This document shows positions 37,848 to 48,069 of a DNA stretch of 64,000 bases, piece after piece (position 1 is the stretch's first letter; each line of letters opens with the position of its first letter). Origin of the DNA: an uncultured Nitrospirota bacterium (GTDB lineage Bacteria; Nitrospirota; Nitrospiria; Nitrospirales; UBA8639); NCBI GenBank assembly GCA_937139405.1, contig CAKZPV010000047.1, positions 62,001 through 126,000 of the forward strand. The letters run 5' to 3'. Under the pieces are notes generated by a model, which had not been told where the DNA came from, searched no databases, and saw only the letters and a list, made by a program, of their open reading frames with translations. Made by a program: the position numbers and the translations under genes.

Positions 37848-39668
37848 ATGAGTGAAAAACGAGGCGTTCCTTCTGAGACCATACAACAAATTCGGGAGCG
37901 TATCGATATTGTCGATTTAATTTCGACTTATGTGAGTCTTTCCAAAGCCGGCCAAAATTTCAAAGGCCTCTGCCCTTTCCATTCTGAGAAATCTCCATCA
38001 TTTTCGGTAAATCCTGTGAGTCAATATTTTCATTGTTTCGGTTGTCAGGCTGGAGGAGATGCTTTTACCTTCCTCATGAAACAAGAAAATTTGGATTTCA
38101 TGGAGGCTCTTCGTGATTTGAGCGAACGAGCTGGGATTGCTCTCCCAGAGCAACGTCAGACTACAGCACGAATGGAATCTGGTGTGTCTCGTGAGCGATA
38201 TATTCATCTCTACCAATTAGCGGCTTCCTGGTATCACCAGAATCTTCAAGAATCATCTGAAGCGCAAGGTGCGAGAGCCTATTTGGATCAACGGGGAATT
38301 TCGCGAGAGTTCTGGACGACCTTTCAAATAGGCTATGCACCAGAGGGTTGGAACGGTCTATCCAAATGGATGGAACGACAGTCGGTCAATATTGATGAGC
38401 TGATTCATGCCGGATTGATTATTCGAAAACAGAAGGAGGGCGCTCAAGGATTTTCCACGTACGATCGATTTCGCAATCGGGTGATGTTTCCTATTGGCGA
38501 TGCTAGGGGACAAGTTGTGGCCTTTGGCGGACGTGTGATGGATGATGAAGCTTCTCCAAAGTATCTCAATTCATCGGAGACAGACCTCTTTCACAAAGGG
38601 CGTTCACTCTACAACTTAGATAAAGCGAGGCAGTCAGCAACGGCGGAAGGTCGGTTTTATCTGGTTGAGGGGTATTTCGATGTTATTGCGCTTCGTGAGC
38701 ATGGGATACCCAATGCTGTGGCACCTCTTGGCACGGCTTTGACTGCTGATCATGTGCAAATATTGCGGCGTTTTGTCCCGTCAGTCATGTTGGTGTTTGA
38801 TGGCGACTCCGCTGGGGTGAATGCCGCATTGCGGACTCTGGATTTATTTCTCAATTCAGGAATGGATGTGCGTGTGTTGTTGCTACCAATAGGTGATGAC
38901 CCTGATACCTATGTCAGAAAAAATGGTGTGGAAGCGTTTCGAGAGTTAGAGCGACGAGCGGCGACGCTTTTGGACTTTGTTGTCACCTCAGTCTTAGATA
39001 AAGCCAAAAAAGATTCCATTCAAGATCGAGTCAAACGGGCTGACGAGGTTTTAGGAATTCTTCAGAAGACGAAAAATCCGCTGGAGAAAGATGAATATCT
39101 AAAAGTCGTCTCTGAACGGCTCGGGATTCGACAGGATTTACTCAGAAAACGGTTGCCGACGTTGCGAGTTCGAGTCGATTCAGTCAGGCCAGGCTCCGAG
39201 CCGTCTCAAGCCATTCCGGCTATCACTCTTCCAACAGGGAAGCGAGAAGAGCGTGATGTTATTATTCTTTTATTACAGGGCCGTTTGGACTCTTCGCATA
39301 TACGAGAATTAGAGGAGGATGTTTTTACCATTCCGGTCTATCAGCATATCATGACTCAAGCAATTCATTTTCGTGATGAAACCGGGCAGATCGATCTGGA
39401 AGGGGTTCGAGGTCTCCTGAGTGAGGACCCTACCTATGATGCGGTGGTGGCACAATTGAGCGTGTGGGATCTCTATCTGGAGGATCCCTATGCCCATGTT
39501 GTTGGGTGTTTGGGTATTCTAAGAAATAAAAGACTTCAGCGTCAGCTGGATGAGCTCATAGGGCAGTTAAAAATTGCCGAACGAGAAGGACGTCATGATG
39601 ATGTGGATGCCTTAAATCGTCAAATTCATGGAATTCGAAACCAAAAAGTAGGATTTATGGTCTCCTGA
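37848..39668 (+). CDS. dnaG: DNA primase
   Basis: 606 aa. N-terminal CHC2 zinc finger (LCPFHSEKSPSFSVNP, FHCFGCQAGGDAF; Cys 42, His 45, Cys 63, Cys 66). RNA polymerase core with Toprim elements YLVEGYFDVIALREHG and VMLVFDGDSAG. The C-terminal part is the helicase-interacting domain. Synthesises RNA primers at the replication fork. ATG 37848. A sigma factor gene does not follow; a tRNA does. Confidence 0.97.
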   Translation: MSEKRGVPSETIQQIRERIDIVDLISTYVSLSKAGQNFKGLCPFHSEKSPSFSVNPVSQYFHCFGCQAGGDAFTFLMKQENLDFMEALRDLSERAGIALPEQRQTTARMESGVSRERYIHLYQLAASWYHQNLQESSEAQGARAYLDQRGISREFWTTFQIGYAPEGWNGLSKWMERQSVNIDELIHAGLIIRKQKEGAQGFSTYDRFRNRVMFPIGDARGQVVAFGGRVMDDEASPKYLNSSETDLFHKGRSLYNLDKARQSATAEGRFYLVEGYFDVIALREHGIPNAVAPLGTALTADHVQILRRFVPSVMLVFDGDSAGVNAALRTLDLFLNSGMDVRVLLLPIGDDPDTYVRKNGVEAFRELERRAATLLDFVVTSVLDKAKKDSIQDRVKRADEVLGILQKTKNPLEKDEYLKVVSERLGIRQDLLRKRLPTLRVRVDSVRPGSEPSQAIPAITLPTGKREERDVIILLLQGRLDSSHIRELEEDVFTIPVYQHIMTQAIHFRDETGQIDLEGVRGLLSEDPTYDAVVAQLSVWDLYLEDPYAHVVGCLGILRNKRLQRQLDELIGQLKIAEREGRHDDVDALNRQIHGIRNQKVGFMVS

Positions 39669-39761
39669 AATATTTTCAATCAATAGTTAAAGAAAAGTCG
39701 GAAAGGTATTTTTCCTGGAGCCAAACTATGGTAAAAGATACGTTACGCGATTGTGGGGTTT

Positions 39762-39838
39762 GGGCCCATAGCTCAGTTGGTTAGAGCGGCTGACTCATAA
39801 TCAGTTGGTCCCAGGTTCAAGTCCTGGTGGGCCCACCA
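39762..39838 (+). tRNA. tRNA with CAU anticodon, probably tRNA-Ile2
   Basis: 77 nt with encoded CCA. Acceptor GGGCCCA/TGGGCCC, D arm GCTC...GAGC, anticodon loop CTCATAA (anticodon CAT), and T arm CCAGG-TTCAAGT-CCTGG. The variable region TTGGTC and body resemble the isoleucine tRNA whose C34 is changed to lysidine by TilS, rather than initiator or elongator Met; this choice is inference. Confidence 0.93.
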
Positions 39839-39902
39839 AGATGCTGGGCCGGACTTAACCTGTTAGTAGGGTGAATGGGTTGTTATCAATGTTGAGGACT
39901 TT

Positions 39903-40631
39903 GTGAATTCGCAGCTGCAATTTCTTATTGAACTTCAAAAGTTTGATCTTCGAATTTTTCAGATTCAAGATTCCCAGCGAAAAGCCCCAGACCTTCTCAA
40001 GGCTGCTGAATCTCCCCTCCAAGACATTCTTTTTCGTCTCCAAGCTTTAAAAAACACTGGCGAGTCTCTGGCTACGCAACAGCGAAGTGCAGAACGAGAG
40101 TTGGCTACCCAAGAAGATTTGCTCCATAAAGTGCGGAGTCGTCTGTCGGAGTTGAAGACCAATAAAGAATATCAGGCGCATTTGTTTGAAATTGAGCAAT
40201 CCAGAAAGAAAAAGGATTCGATCGAAGAAAATGTGCTCGAAACGATGGAGCGTGTTGAAGAAAATAAAAAGACTGTTCAGGAACTTGAAGTCGAAGCCCA
40301 AGAAGCTCAGAAAATCTTTGATGTTGAAAAGGCCCGTTTGGAAAGTCAATTTGCTGAAATGGCCAATGAGTTAGCTGACTTAAATCAACAGCAGCAACGA
40401 GTAGCTGATTCAGTTGAGAAACCCTTGCTAGCTCGGTATAACCGGTTAAAGACCATGCGAAAAGGCTATGCCGTCGCTGAAGTGAAAGACGGTGCATGCG
40501 GAGGATGTCGGCTTCAGCTTCCTCCTCAACTCGTTGCGGAAGTGAGACGAGGAGATGAATTAATGGACTGTTCTTATTGTCATCGTCTTCTTTTCATGGC
40601 CCATCATTTGGAAGTCGAAACACTTGATTAG
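39903..40631 (+). CDS. Coiled-coil protein with C4 zinc ribbon, CdsZ-like
   Basis: 242 aa with a GTG start. Residues about 10-180 form a long coiled coil (LATQQRSAERELATQEDLLHKVRSRLSELKTNKEYQAHLFEIEQSRKKKDS). The C-terminus is a four-Cys zinc ribbon (GACGGCRLQLPPQL, DCSYCHRLLF). This is the DUF164/C4-type zinc ribbon family; chlamydial and Helicobacter relatives are DNA- or FlgZ-type adaptor proteins, so the role here is uncertain. Directly upstream of rnpB. Confidence 0.88.
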   Translation: MNSQLQFLIELQKFDLRIFQIQDSQRKAPDLLKAAESPLQDILFRLQALKNTGESLATQQRSAERELATQEDLLHKVRSRLSELKTNKEYQAHLFEIEQSRKKKDSIEENVLETMERVEENKKTVQELEVEAQEAQKIFDVEKARLESQFAEMANELADLNQQQQRVADSVEKPLLARYNRLKTMRKGYAVAEVKDGACGGCRLQLPPQLVAEVRRGDELMDCSYCHRLLFMAHHLEVETLD

Positions 40632-40694
40632 CGGTTGTAAGGCTTTATCCTTTCCTTGCATTCTCTTTCTTCTAGACTTACGATAATAGGCGGT

Positions 40695-41124
40695 GGTGGA
40701 AGTGGGCCGGGTGGCCGCTCACAATTGATGTGTGAGAGGAAAGTCCGGACTCCATAGGGCAAGGTGCTGGGTAACGCCCAGGCGGAGCAATCCGACACCA
40801 GCGCCACAGAAAATATACCGCCGATGACTGAAGCCTTGGCTTCAATCAGGTAAGGGTGAAATGGTGGGGTAAGAGCCCACCGCACTTGTGGTGACACAAG
40901 TGGCAGGGTAAGCGTCACCTGGAGCAAAACCAAATAGGGGAACGAATCTCGGCTGTGATGGGGAATTTCTTCCATAGCAGAACGGGAGGGAGGTCGGCCC
41001 GGCCAACGTTCTCGGGTAGGTTGCTTGAAGCCTAGGGTAACTTAGGTTCCAGAGAAATGGTCATCGCTGAATGAGGTTTGCCTCAAACAGTACAGAATCC
41101 GGCTTACAGGCCCGCTTCTCCACC
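40695..41124 (+). ncRNA. rnpB: RNase P RNA, class A
   Basis: About 430 nt. Core motifs are intact: GAGGAAAGTCCGGACTCC, GGGCAAGGTGCTGGGTAACGCCCAGG, GCCACAGAAA, GGTAAGGGTGAAA, TGGAGCAAAACC and CAGAATCCGGCTTACAGGCC. The 5' GGTGG...GGGCC pairs with GGCCCG...CCACC at the 3' end (P1), followed by a T-run. Processes tRNA 5' ends with RnpA. Confidence 0.97.
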
Positions 41125-41371
41125 TTTTTTTTAAAAATGATTGGGTAGGCGATATTGCATGGAATCTGAAAAGTACGAAAAATCTATTAAAACGATGGCA
41201 TGTATTGTCAAGAATGTGAGAAATATGAGCCTTAAATGAGGTGTCAATCTCACAGATGCCTCCTAACTCTTCGTTTGACCAGAGTTTTTGGCGTTGCTAA
41301 AATTGATAGGTTTACCTGAGCTCCTTGAACATCTAATGCCAACGGTCTGTTTTGCATAATTTTTCTCATAC

Positions 41372-41449
41372 GTCCCTATCGTCTAGCCTGGCCTAGGACG
41401 CCGCCCTTTCAAGGCGGCAACGCGGGTTCAAATCCCGCTGGGGACGCCA
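41372..41449 (+). tRNA. tRNA-Glu (TTC)
   Basis: 78 nt including CCA. Acceptor GTCCCTA/TGGGGAC, anticodon stem CGCCC/GGCGG region with loop CTTTCAA (anticodon TTC), and T arm GCGGG-TTCAAAT-CCCGC. Discriminator G. Confidence 0.96.
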
Positions 41450-41455
41450 TGATTG

Positions 41456-41486
41456 AAGCCGCTGAAGGATTCTTCAGCGGCTTTTG
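41456..41486 (+). terminator. Intrinsic terminator after tRNA-Glu
   Basis: Perfect 12-bp stem AAGCCGCTGAAG/CTTCAGCGGCTT around GATT, then TTTT, 6 bp after the CCA end. Confidence 0.9.
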
Positions 41487-41587
41487 TCTTTTTTGTCAAA
41501 TTAGACTCTTCCAATGCTGAATATCTTTCGATATGGTGAATGAGGAAGGAACGCATTTTTCTTTTATCTTTGTTTTGTGAGGGACTT

Positions 41588-42472
41588 ATGAATCCAAAGT
41601 TTGTTCTGAGTATGAGCATGGCTGTTTGTGTTCTAGGGCTGTTTGGGAATTTATTCGCAGCCGAAGATTGGAAATACACAGAATCCGGCGAGGTCGATCA
41701 AGGACCTATCGACGGGCCTCCCGGTGTCATGGTGTTAATTCCAGAAGGGGAATTCACGATGGGCGGCAACGAGGGGTCTCGGAACGAGCGGCCAGAACAT
41801 AACGTATGGCTAGATGCCTATTTCATTGATCGTTACGAAGTCACCATGGCTGAGTATCAAACAATTTTGGATCATGATTACAGCATTGAACCTCCGCCCC
41901 TCTGGGATGATGGTGCGGCAACCGGAAAAGTCGGAGATCGCCCTGCTGTTGGTATTACGTGGAATGATGCGAAACGCTACTGCGAGTGGATTGGCAAACG
42001 ATTACCTACTGAAGCCGAATGGGAAAAAGCGGCACGGGGAACGGATGGGCGTCGCTATCCGTGGGGACATATGCAACCCTTTGTGGATATTGCCAATTAT
42101 AATCAGGGAACGACGGGGTGGGTCAGCTATCCTATTACGTTGTCTCCTGTCACCAGTGGGACAAAGGGAATGAGTATTCGGCATGGGCTAAAAGAAGGCG
42201 GAAAAAGTGCCTATGGTCTCTATCATATGGCAGGAAACGCCTCTGAATGGGTGAATGATTGGTACGATCGATATTATTACGAGGACAGTCCAAAGAAAAG
42301 TCCTCAAGGACCAACTGAAGGAGACTTTAAAGTGTTGCGGGGTGGGTCGTGGGAAGATCAACCAGTCAATTTGCGGGTGACTGCTCGCTCAAAAGCCGAA
42401 GTAGATTTCCAAGATTTAACCACCGGTTTTCGGTGTGCCAAGGATAAGAGTGAGGAAGAAAAATCAGAATAA
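41588..42472 (+). CDS. Exported SUMF1/formylglycine-enzyme-like protein
   Basis: 294 aa from ATG 41588 with GAGGGA just upstream; a start 16 codons earlier is weaker. The signal peptide (MNPKFVLSMSMAVCVLGLFGNLFA) sends it to the periplasm. The sulfatase-modifying-factor fold is evident: VMVLIPEGEFTMGGNEG, YFIDRYEVTMAEYQ, PAVGITWNDAKRYCEWIGKRLPTEAEWEKAARG, YGLYHMAGNASEWVNDWYD, KVLRGGSW and TGFRCAKD. The double-Cys active site of true formylglycine enzymes is not seen, so it is more likely a PvdO-like or structural/ligand-binding member. Confidence 0.85.
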   Translation: MNPKFVLSMSMAVCVLGLFGNLFAAEDWKYTESGEVDQGPIDGPPGVMVLIPEGEFTMGGNEGSRNERPEHNVWLDAYFIDRYEVTMAEYQTILDHDYSIEPPPLWDDGAATGKVGDRPAVGITWNDAKRYCEWIGKRLPTEAEWEKAARGTDGRRYPWGHMQPFVDIANYNQGTTGWVSYPITLSPVTSGTKGMSIRHGLKEGGKSAYGLYHMAGNASEWVNDWYDRYYYEDSPKKSPQGPTEGDFKVLRGGSWEDQPVNLRVTARSKAEVDFQDLTTGFRCAKDKSEEEKSE

Positions 42473-42486
42473 AACGTGATATGAAG

Positions 42487-42927
42487 TTAAGAAATATGGT
42501 GGCTGCCAGTCTCTTGCAAGAGACTTAACGTCGGCATGTTTTTCTCTGGTTTTCTTTTTCTCTTGACGTCAGGATGGAACGAACGCTCTTGGATGGTCGT
42601 AGGAGTTGACGGAATTGCTATCATCTCTCGTTGTTGCCCGTAGAACCAGCGTGCAGTCTTTCCTTCGATATTTCGAATAATATGAGTCATTCCTGCGGGA
42701 ATGCGAATCTCCTCCCCGATAGCAGGTTGAATGCTTTGCCCTTCTATCTCCAGCTCTAATTCTCCAGACATCATCATAAACAATTCGTCTGTTTCTTTAG
42801 CCTGGTAGGACCATTCTCGTCCTGCATGGTCAATCCATAACCCACACGAAAATCCCCGGGCATGCCAATCCTTGGCCACAGTTGAACGATCAAAAATTAA
42901 AGAGTTGTCCAAGGGAATATCTGCCAT
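42487..42927 (-). CDS. Cupin domain protein
   Basis: 146 aa. A single cupin barrel: DELFMMMSGELELEIEGQSIQPAIGEEIRIPAGMTHIIRN, with the metal-ligand Glu and His of the two cupin motifs partly kept (first motif lacks the usual HxH). The C-terminal tail is basic and Pro/Thr-rich. Possible sensor or small-molecule-binding protein; substrate unknown. ATG at 42927. Confidence 0.75.
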   Translation of the reverse strand: MADIPLDNSLIFDRSTVAKDWHARGFSCGLWIDHAGREWSYQAKETDELFMMMSGELELEIEGQSIQPAIGEEIRIPAGMTHIIRNIEGKTARWFYGQQREMIAIPSTPTTIQERSFHPDVKRKRKPEKNMPTLSLLQETGSHHIS

Positions 42928-43485
42928 AAAAGGAGAAAAAGAAAGCCAAGTAATTTACTCGAAAACCAGGTTTCTTATATATAGGAGTGTTACGGGTGTC
43001 AATGTGGTTAGCTGTGGAATAGATGTGAACATCAGGGGATAATTGCCATCAGAAAATAAAAAATTCTTTTCTAGAATGGTTTCTAGCTTGTGAAAACTGT
43101 GGATAAATTTTCTTGAGAATTTTGAAGTTAATTAGTTCTTTCTGGATGGGAAATCTAAAACAGCATCTTAGGACATTGAGCGGATCATGAAACTCAAGGA
43201 AGCCTCAATCGTTTGTCCAATTTTACCTGCCTATAAATCGATGAAATTTCTCCAGAAAACTAAGAAAGAAATTTCCTTTCATTTTTTTTGCCATTTTTCG
43301 ATTTCATAGAAATTCCAATTCCATCAATTATGAATCGTTTAGTTTCTATTCTTCCTATCTTTACGCTATTCATTCGTGCAATTAGTTGTTTGATTACTTA
43401 TGTACGCAGAAAACAGACCTATCAAGGTGAGGGTTTCTTGAATGCTTAGCATTTTCAGATACTTCTGCTTTAAATTCTTTTAGAA
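42928..43485. other. AT-rich gene-free stretch
   Basis: 558 bp without a supported gene or RNA. It holds one perfect DnaA-box sequence on the plus strand as TGTGGATAA (43098-43106). No cluster of boxes, no iteron and no replication gene lies next to it. Confidence 0.5.
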
Positions 43486-46400
43486 TCAAGAGCATCCGTT
43501 GGTGGCACCGCAGTTGGCACATTTGAGGCACATGCCGTTTCTGACCATTGTGAATTGTTTGCATTCCTGGCAGGGATCGCCTTCGTAGCCTTTTTGCCGA
43601 GCTTCCTGTACTTCCGTGATGGTCACGGTTTCTCGTTGCATTTCTACTTTTCGAGAGACCTTTCCATGGGCGCCATTTTTCCCTGTACCGTTCCTTGTTG
43701 AACGACGAGAAGGAAAAACTTCAGGGCTGATAGAAGTTGAGGCGAGGGAACGAGGGTCGACTAAATCTTCTCCTTCTCCATCATCTTCTTCGATGTCTGG
43801 TTGTTTCTTGAGCGCATCGACACGAAGGTCTTCTGGGGCGACTTGTTCCAGGTCCTGCCTTTCGAGATAAGTGATCGCCATTTCCCGGAAAATATAATCG
43901 ATGATTGATGTAGACATCTTGATATGATCGTTGCCTGTTACTAGTCCATTAGGTTCAAAGCGTGTAAAGACAAAGGCATCCACGAATTCTTCAAGAGGGA
44001 CGCCATGTTGCAGCCCGAGAGAGATGGCAATGGCAAAGCAGTTCATGAGACTGCGAAATGCCGCGCCTTCTTTATGCATGTCCAGGAAAATTTCTCCGAG
44101 GGTACCGTCTTCGTATTCTCCTGTTCGTAAGTAGATTTTATGTCCTCCAACGATAGCTTTTTGAGTGTATCCGCTGCGACGTGTGGGAAGAGGACGACGT
44201 TTAGCGAGATAACGGACCAAAACGCGAGAGGCAGCTTGTTTGGCAACCGACTCGATTTTCTCTGATTGGGAGGACAAATCACCCCAATCGCTGAAGGTAT
44301 TAAGGGGTTGGCTTAACTTAGATCCGTCACGATACAAGGCGACGGCCTTTAGCATGGAATTCCAAGATGATAAATAAGCTTCTTTAACCGATTCCACAGA
44401 TGCATCGGCAGGCATATTGATGGTTTTGCTGATGGCCCCGCTAATAAACGGTTGGGCTGCAGCCATCATTCGGATGTGGGCAGCAGGAAGAATATAACGT
44501 TGTCCTAAACGTCCGCAGCGATTCGCGCAGTCGAAAATTGCCAGGTGCTCCATTTGAAGATGTGGAGCGCCTTCAACGGTCATGGTGCCACAGCAATAGT
44601 CGTTAGCCGCAAGAATTTCTTCTTGAGTAAATCCAAAGTGCTGAAGAATATTGAGTTGCGGATTTTGTAACTGTGATTCCGTAAGGCCTAATTTCTCTAG
44701 ATAGAATTTGTCTCCCAAATTCCATCTGTTAAAGGCAAAATGAATATCAAAAGCTTCATCAAGCTTGGATTCGATTTTTTCAAGACTTTCTGGAGTAAAA
44801 CCTTTGTCTTTCAAGGAATCATGGTTAATGAAAGGTGCTTTCTTAAGGGTACGTGTACCGCTAGCATAGGTCACAATATCTTGAATCTGCGAGGGGCTAT
44901 ATCCCAAGTGACGTAAGGCTGGCGGTAGGCTTTGGTTAATGATTTTAAACGCGCCGCCGCCGGCTAATTTCTTGAATTTCACCAATGCAAAGTCTGGTTC
45001 GATGCCAGTCGTATCGCAATCCATGACCAACCCAATGGTGCCGGTGGGTGCGATGACGGTCGATTGAGCATTCCGATACCCATATTGTTCCCCAAGTTCG
45101 AGGGCACGGCCCCAGGATTCTTGGGCGGCTTTGAGTAAGTCTTGAGGACAATGATCTGGTTGGATGGCATGTGGTGTGATCGTGAGCCCTTCGTATTCTT
45201 CGACCTGTGCGCCGTGTGTCGCTCGTTGATGGTTGCGCATGACCCGCAACATAGATTCCGCATTGCGAGGATAGGCGTTGAATGGCCCTAATTCTTTGGC
45301 CATTTCTGCTGAGGTGGCATAGGATTCACCAGTCATTAACGCGGTGATTGCTCCGCACCAGGCCAAGGCTTGTGGGGAGTCATATGCAATACCCAACTTC
45401 ATCAGGATGGAGCCAAGGTTGGCATAGCCCAATCCGAGCGTTCTAAAGGAAAAGCTTTTCTCGGCGATAGCTCGACTAGGGAATCCGGCCATCAACACAC
45501 TAATTTCTAGAACAATCGTCCAGAGTCGGACACCATGTCGAAATCCCTCGATATCGAATTGGCCCTCAGGAGTCAGAAACCGTCCTAAGTTGAGTGAAGC
45601 CAAATTGCAGGCCGTGTCATCTAAGAACATGTATTCACTGCAGGGATTAGAGGCGTTGATTCGTCCATCTTCGGGGCAAGTATGCCATTCATTAATAGTC
45701 GTGTCGTATTGAATGCCGGGGTCGGCACAAATCCACGCTGCCCAAGCGATTCGATCCCAGAGATCTTTAGCGGGCATGGTCTTATAGACTGCCCCGTCTG
45801 TTCGACGAGTTAACGTCCAATCGCCATTGGATTTGAGGGCAGAGAAAAATTCATTAGGCACTCGAATACTATTGTTGGAGTTTTGCCCCGAGACGGTTTG
45901 GTACGCTTTGCTATCCCAGTTGGTATCATATTCATGAAAAACAAAATGCGTGAAGCCTTCTTGAGCATAGTTGAACATACGTTGAATGTATGGTTCCGGC
46001 ACCGATACCTCACGAGCGGCTTGAATGGCTTCGCGTAAGGCTGAGTTTTCACGTGGATTTATTTCGGTTTGTGTCGTGCCGTCAGATTTAGAAATATGAC
46101 AGGCTTGCAGGACTTTATTGAGGTGTTGCGCACAAACTTTTGAGCCAGTGACCATGGCTGCCACTTTTTGTTCTTCAATCACCTTCCAATCGATAAATTC
46201 TTCGATATCAGGATGATCCAAGTTCAGACAGACCATTTTTGCGGCTCGTCTGGTGGTTCCCCCAGATTTGATGGCACCGGCAGCTCGGTCGCCAATTTTG
46301 AGAAAAGACATGAGTCCAGATGAACGACCGCCGCCAGATAAGGATTCTCCATCAGCTCGAAGTTTAGAAAAATTGGTACCCGTACCGGAGCCATATTTAA

Positions 46401-47025
46401 AGAGACGGGCCTCACGAACCCAGAGGTCCATAATCCCACCCTCGTTCACTAAATCGTCTGAGATCGATTGAATGAAGCAGGCATGCACCTGGGGACGTTC
46501 GTAAGCATTCCGAGATTGTTTGACGCGATGCGTATTGGGGTCCACATAGTAATGGCCTTGTGAAGGACCGGATAATCCATAGGCAAAGTGAAGCCCGGTA
46601 TTGAACCATTGCGGTGAATTGGGCGCGGCCATTTGCCAGGCCAGCATGTAACTGAGTTCATCTTGAAAACTTTGAGCGTCTTTTGGCGAGTCAAAGTACT
46701 GATGTTTGTTGCCCCATTCGGTCCAACATCCAGCTAACCGATGAAAGACTTGTCGGGCATCTCGTTCTCCCCCAAGGACAGGTGTCCCTTTCTCATTGAG
46801 AATGGGCTCACCCTCATCATCAAATTGCGGCACACCAGCTTTGCGAAAATATTTTTGAGCTAAAATATCGACCGCTAATTGAGACCAATGCTCTGGAGCC
46901 AGAATATTATCCTGATGGAAGACAGACGAACCGTCAGGATTTCTGATTTCCGAGGATCGTGTGGAAAAGGGAATGGATTGATACGGGCTCTCGCCAGCTG
47001 TTGTAAAACGACGTGCAATTTTCAT
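43486..47025 (-). CDS. nrdJ: Vitamin B12-dependent (class II) ribonucleoside-diphosphate reductase
   Basis: 1179 aa. Reduces ribonucleotides to deoxyribonucleotides with adenosylcobalamin as radical source and no oxygen requirement. Visible parts: the substrate/allosteric region [66 protein letters not shown], the active-site [21 protein letters not shown], and the C-terminal Cys-rich tail (CQECKQ...[14 protein letters not shown]) with a zinc-ribbon-like pattern. ATG at 47025, with GAGACTTTTC-like spacing. No separate small subunit is encoded nearby, as expected for class II. Confidence 0.95.
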   Translation of the reverse strand: MKIARRFTTAGESPYQSIPFSTRSSEIRNPDGSSVFHQDNILAPEHWSQLAVDILAQKYFRKAGVPQFDDEGEPILNEKGTPVLGGERDARQVFHRLAGCWTEWGNKHQYFDSPKDAQSFQDELSYMLAWQMAAPNSPQWFNTGLHFAYGLSGPSQGHYYVDPNTHRVKQSRNAYERPQVHACFIQSISDDLVNEGGIMDLWVREARLFKYGSGTGTNFSKLRADGESLSGGGRSSGLMSFLKIGDRAAGAIKSGGTTRRAAKMVCLNLDHPDIEEFIDWKVIEEQKVAAMVTGSKVCAQHLNKVLQACHISKSDGTTQTEINPRENSALREAIQAAREVSVPEPYIQRMFNYAQEGFTHFVFHEYDTNWDSKAYQTVSGQNSNNSIRVPNEFFSALKSNGDWTLTRRTDGAVYKTMPAKDLWDRIAWAAWICADPGIQYDTTINEWHTCPEDGRINASNPCSEYMFLDDTACNLASLNLGRFLTPEGQFDIEGFRHGVRLWTIVLEISVLMAGFPSRAIAEKSFSFRTLGLGYANLGSILMKLGIAYDSPQALAWCGAITALMTGESYATSAEMAKELGPFNAYPRNAESMLRVMRNHQRATHGAQVEEYEGLTITPHAIQPDHCPQDLLKAAQESWGRALELGEQYGYRNAQSTVIAPTGTIGLVMDCDTTGIEPDFALVKFKKLAGGGAFKIINQSLPPALRHLGYSPSQIQDIVTYASGTRTLKKAPFINHDSLKDKGFTPESLEKIESKLDEAFDIHFAFNRWNLGDKFYLEKLGLTESQLQNPQLNILQHFGFTQEEILAANDYCCGTMTVEGAPHLQMEHLAIFDCANRCGRLGQRYILPAAHIRMMAAAQPFISGAISKTINMPADASVESVKEAYLSSWNSMLKAVALYRDGSKLSQPLNTFSDWGDLSSQSEKIESVAKQAASRVLVRYLAKRRPLPTRRSGYTQKAIVGGHKIYLRTGEYEDGTLGEIFLDMHKEGAAFRSLMNCFAIAISLGLQHGVPLEEFVDAFVFTRFEPNGLVTGNDHIKMSTSIIDYIFREMAITYLERQDLEQVAPEDLRVDALKKQPDIEEDDGEGEDLVDPRSLASTSISPEVFPSRRSTRNGTGKNGAHGKVSRKVEMQRETVTITEVQEARQKGYEGDPCQECKQFTMVRNGMCLKCANCGATNGCS

Positions 47026-47772
47026 GAAAAGTCTCCTTTTGAAGACACGAGAACACAGTGGGGTATTTCTTCGGTCGTGAGCATTGCTTCTTCGTTATTC
47101 TCTGCTTTTTTGGCATTCCCCGATTCCGAGGAACTGAATTGGGCAAGATTTTTTAGAGAAATAGCATGTTAGAGGATCATGCCATCTCAAAAACCGTCTA
47201 CCTAGAGGCCCATTTCACGATTTAAGAAAACGTCAAAAAGGCCTCTTTCTTGTAGAAATTCACATGCCCTATGAAAAACCAGAAAGCGACAGAGAAAACA
47301 GGAAAAAAAAGACCGGAAGAAATAATTGGTTAAAACCAATGACCCACAATCTATAGAGGATGGTAAAAATTGTCAATACTAAATGTTGTAAAAATTGATT
47401 CAGATATGGGGATTTATGTGCAAAACTTGTGGGTTTTAAAAACATGAATATTGATGCGGGTTTTTGAGTTAAATTGTAGGAGTTATCAACAGGCAAGTTC
47501 TTGGCATATTCAAGTTATGCACATTCAAAAAACATAAAGTAGTCAAGTTTGCTAAAAAAATATGGAGACCTAGACTGTATGAGGTTGGAATTAAGTGATA
47601 CCTGACGGAAATAGCGGAGGGGTACGATTAGCAAGCAAGAATGCCAGGACGTTTCACGTGATCTTTGATATAACGTCTCGACTTCTAAGGAACGAGATCA
47701 GCGGAAGGAAGAGCAGATTATTGTCAAAGGTCTTACAGGTCTTTCATCATTTTTTTCACTAAGGAGTGGACC
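47026..47772. other. nrdJ upstream region
   Basis: 747 bp, AT-rich, with no supported gene before the small membrane protein. No cobalamin riboswitch core is seen. A partial NrdR-like half-site (CACAATCTATAGAGG near 47345) is too weak to call. Confidence 0.4.
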
Positions 47773-48063
47773 ATGTATGTATGGAGCAAACAATTAGTCA
47801 TTGGTTTATTGGTGGCTTTTGTTCTATTAGAGAGCATCTTTTTCTTTATGACGGGAGGCGGAGCGGGCAGTCAATTACATGTTCGGACAACCCAATGGAT
47901 TACGGTCAATTATATCCTACTAGTTATTTGGATTTTTGTCTGGATGATTGACCAGGCTAGGGTGCGAGGGAAAAATGTATGGATATGGTTGCTGCCCTAT
48001 ATCATCTGTCCGCTTCCGACGCTGGTAGCCTTCATTCTTATGCTGCAACGTCGGGTTGGATAA
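47773..48063 (+). CDS. Small three-TM membrane protein
   Basis: 96 aa. ATG 47773 with AAGGAGTG at 47761-47768. Three hydrophobic segments (LVIGLLVAFVLLESIFFF, ITVNYILLVIWIFVWMID, NVWIWLLPYIICPLPTLVAFILML) with a short basic loop. No family is recognised. Convergent with the TrkH gene, seven bases apart. Confidence 0.7.
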   Translation: MYVWSKQLVIGLLVAFVLLESIFFFMTGGGAGSQLHVRTTQWITVNYILLVIWIFVWMIDQARVRGKNVWIWLLPYIICPLPTLVAFILMLQRRVG

Positions 48064-48069
48064 GTCAGG

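Noticed and set aside
43098-43106. Possible replication origin: TGTGGATAA DnaA box in an AT-rich gene-free stretch
   Set aside because: One perfect box only, with a single imperfect neighbour; no dnaA, dnaN or cluster adjacent.
47026-47772. Cobalamin riboswitch or NrdR boxes upstream of nrdJ
   Set aside because: No cobalamin core motif; only one weak NrdR half-like site.
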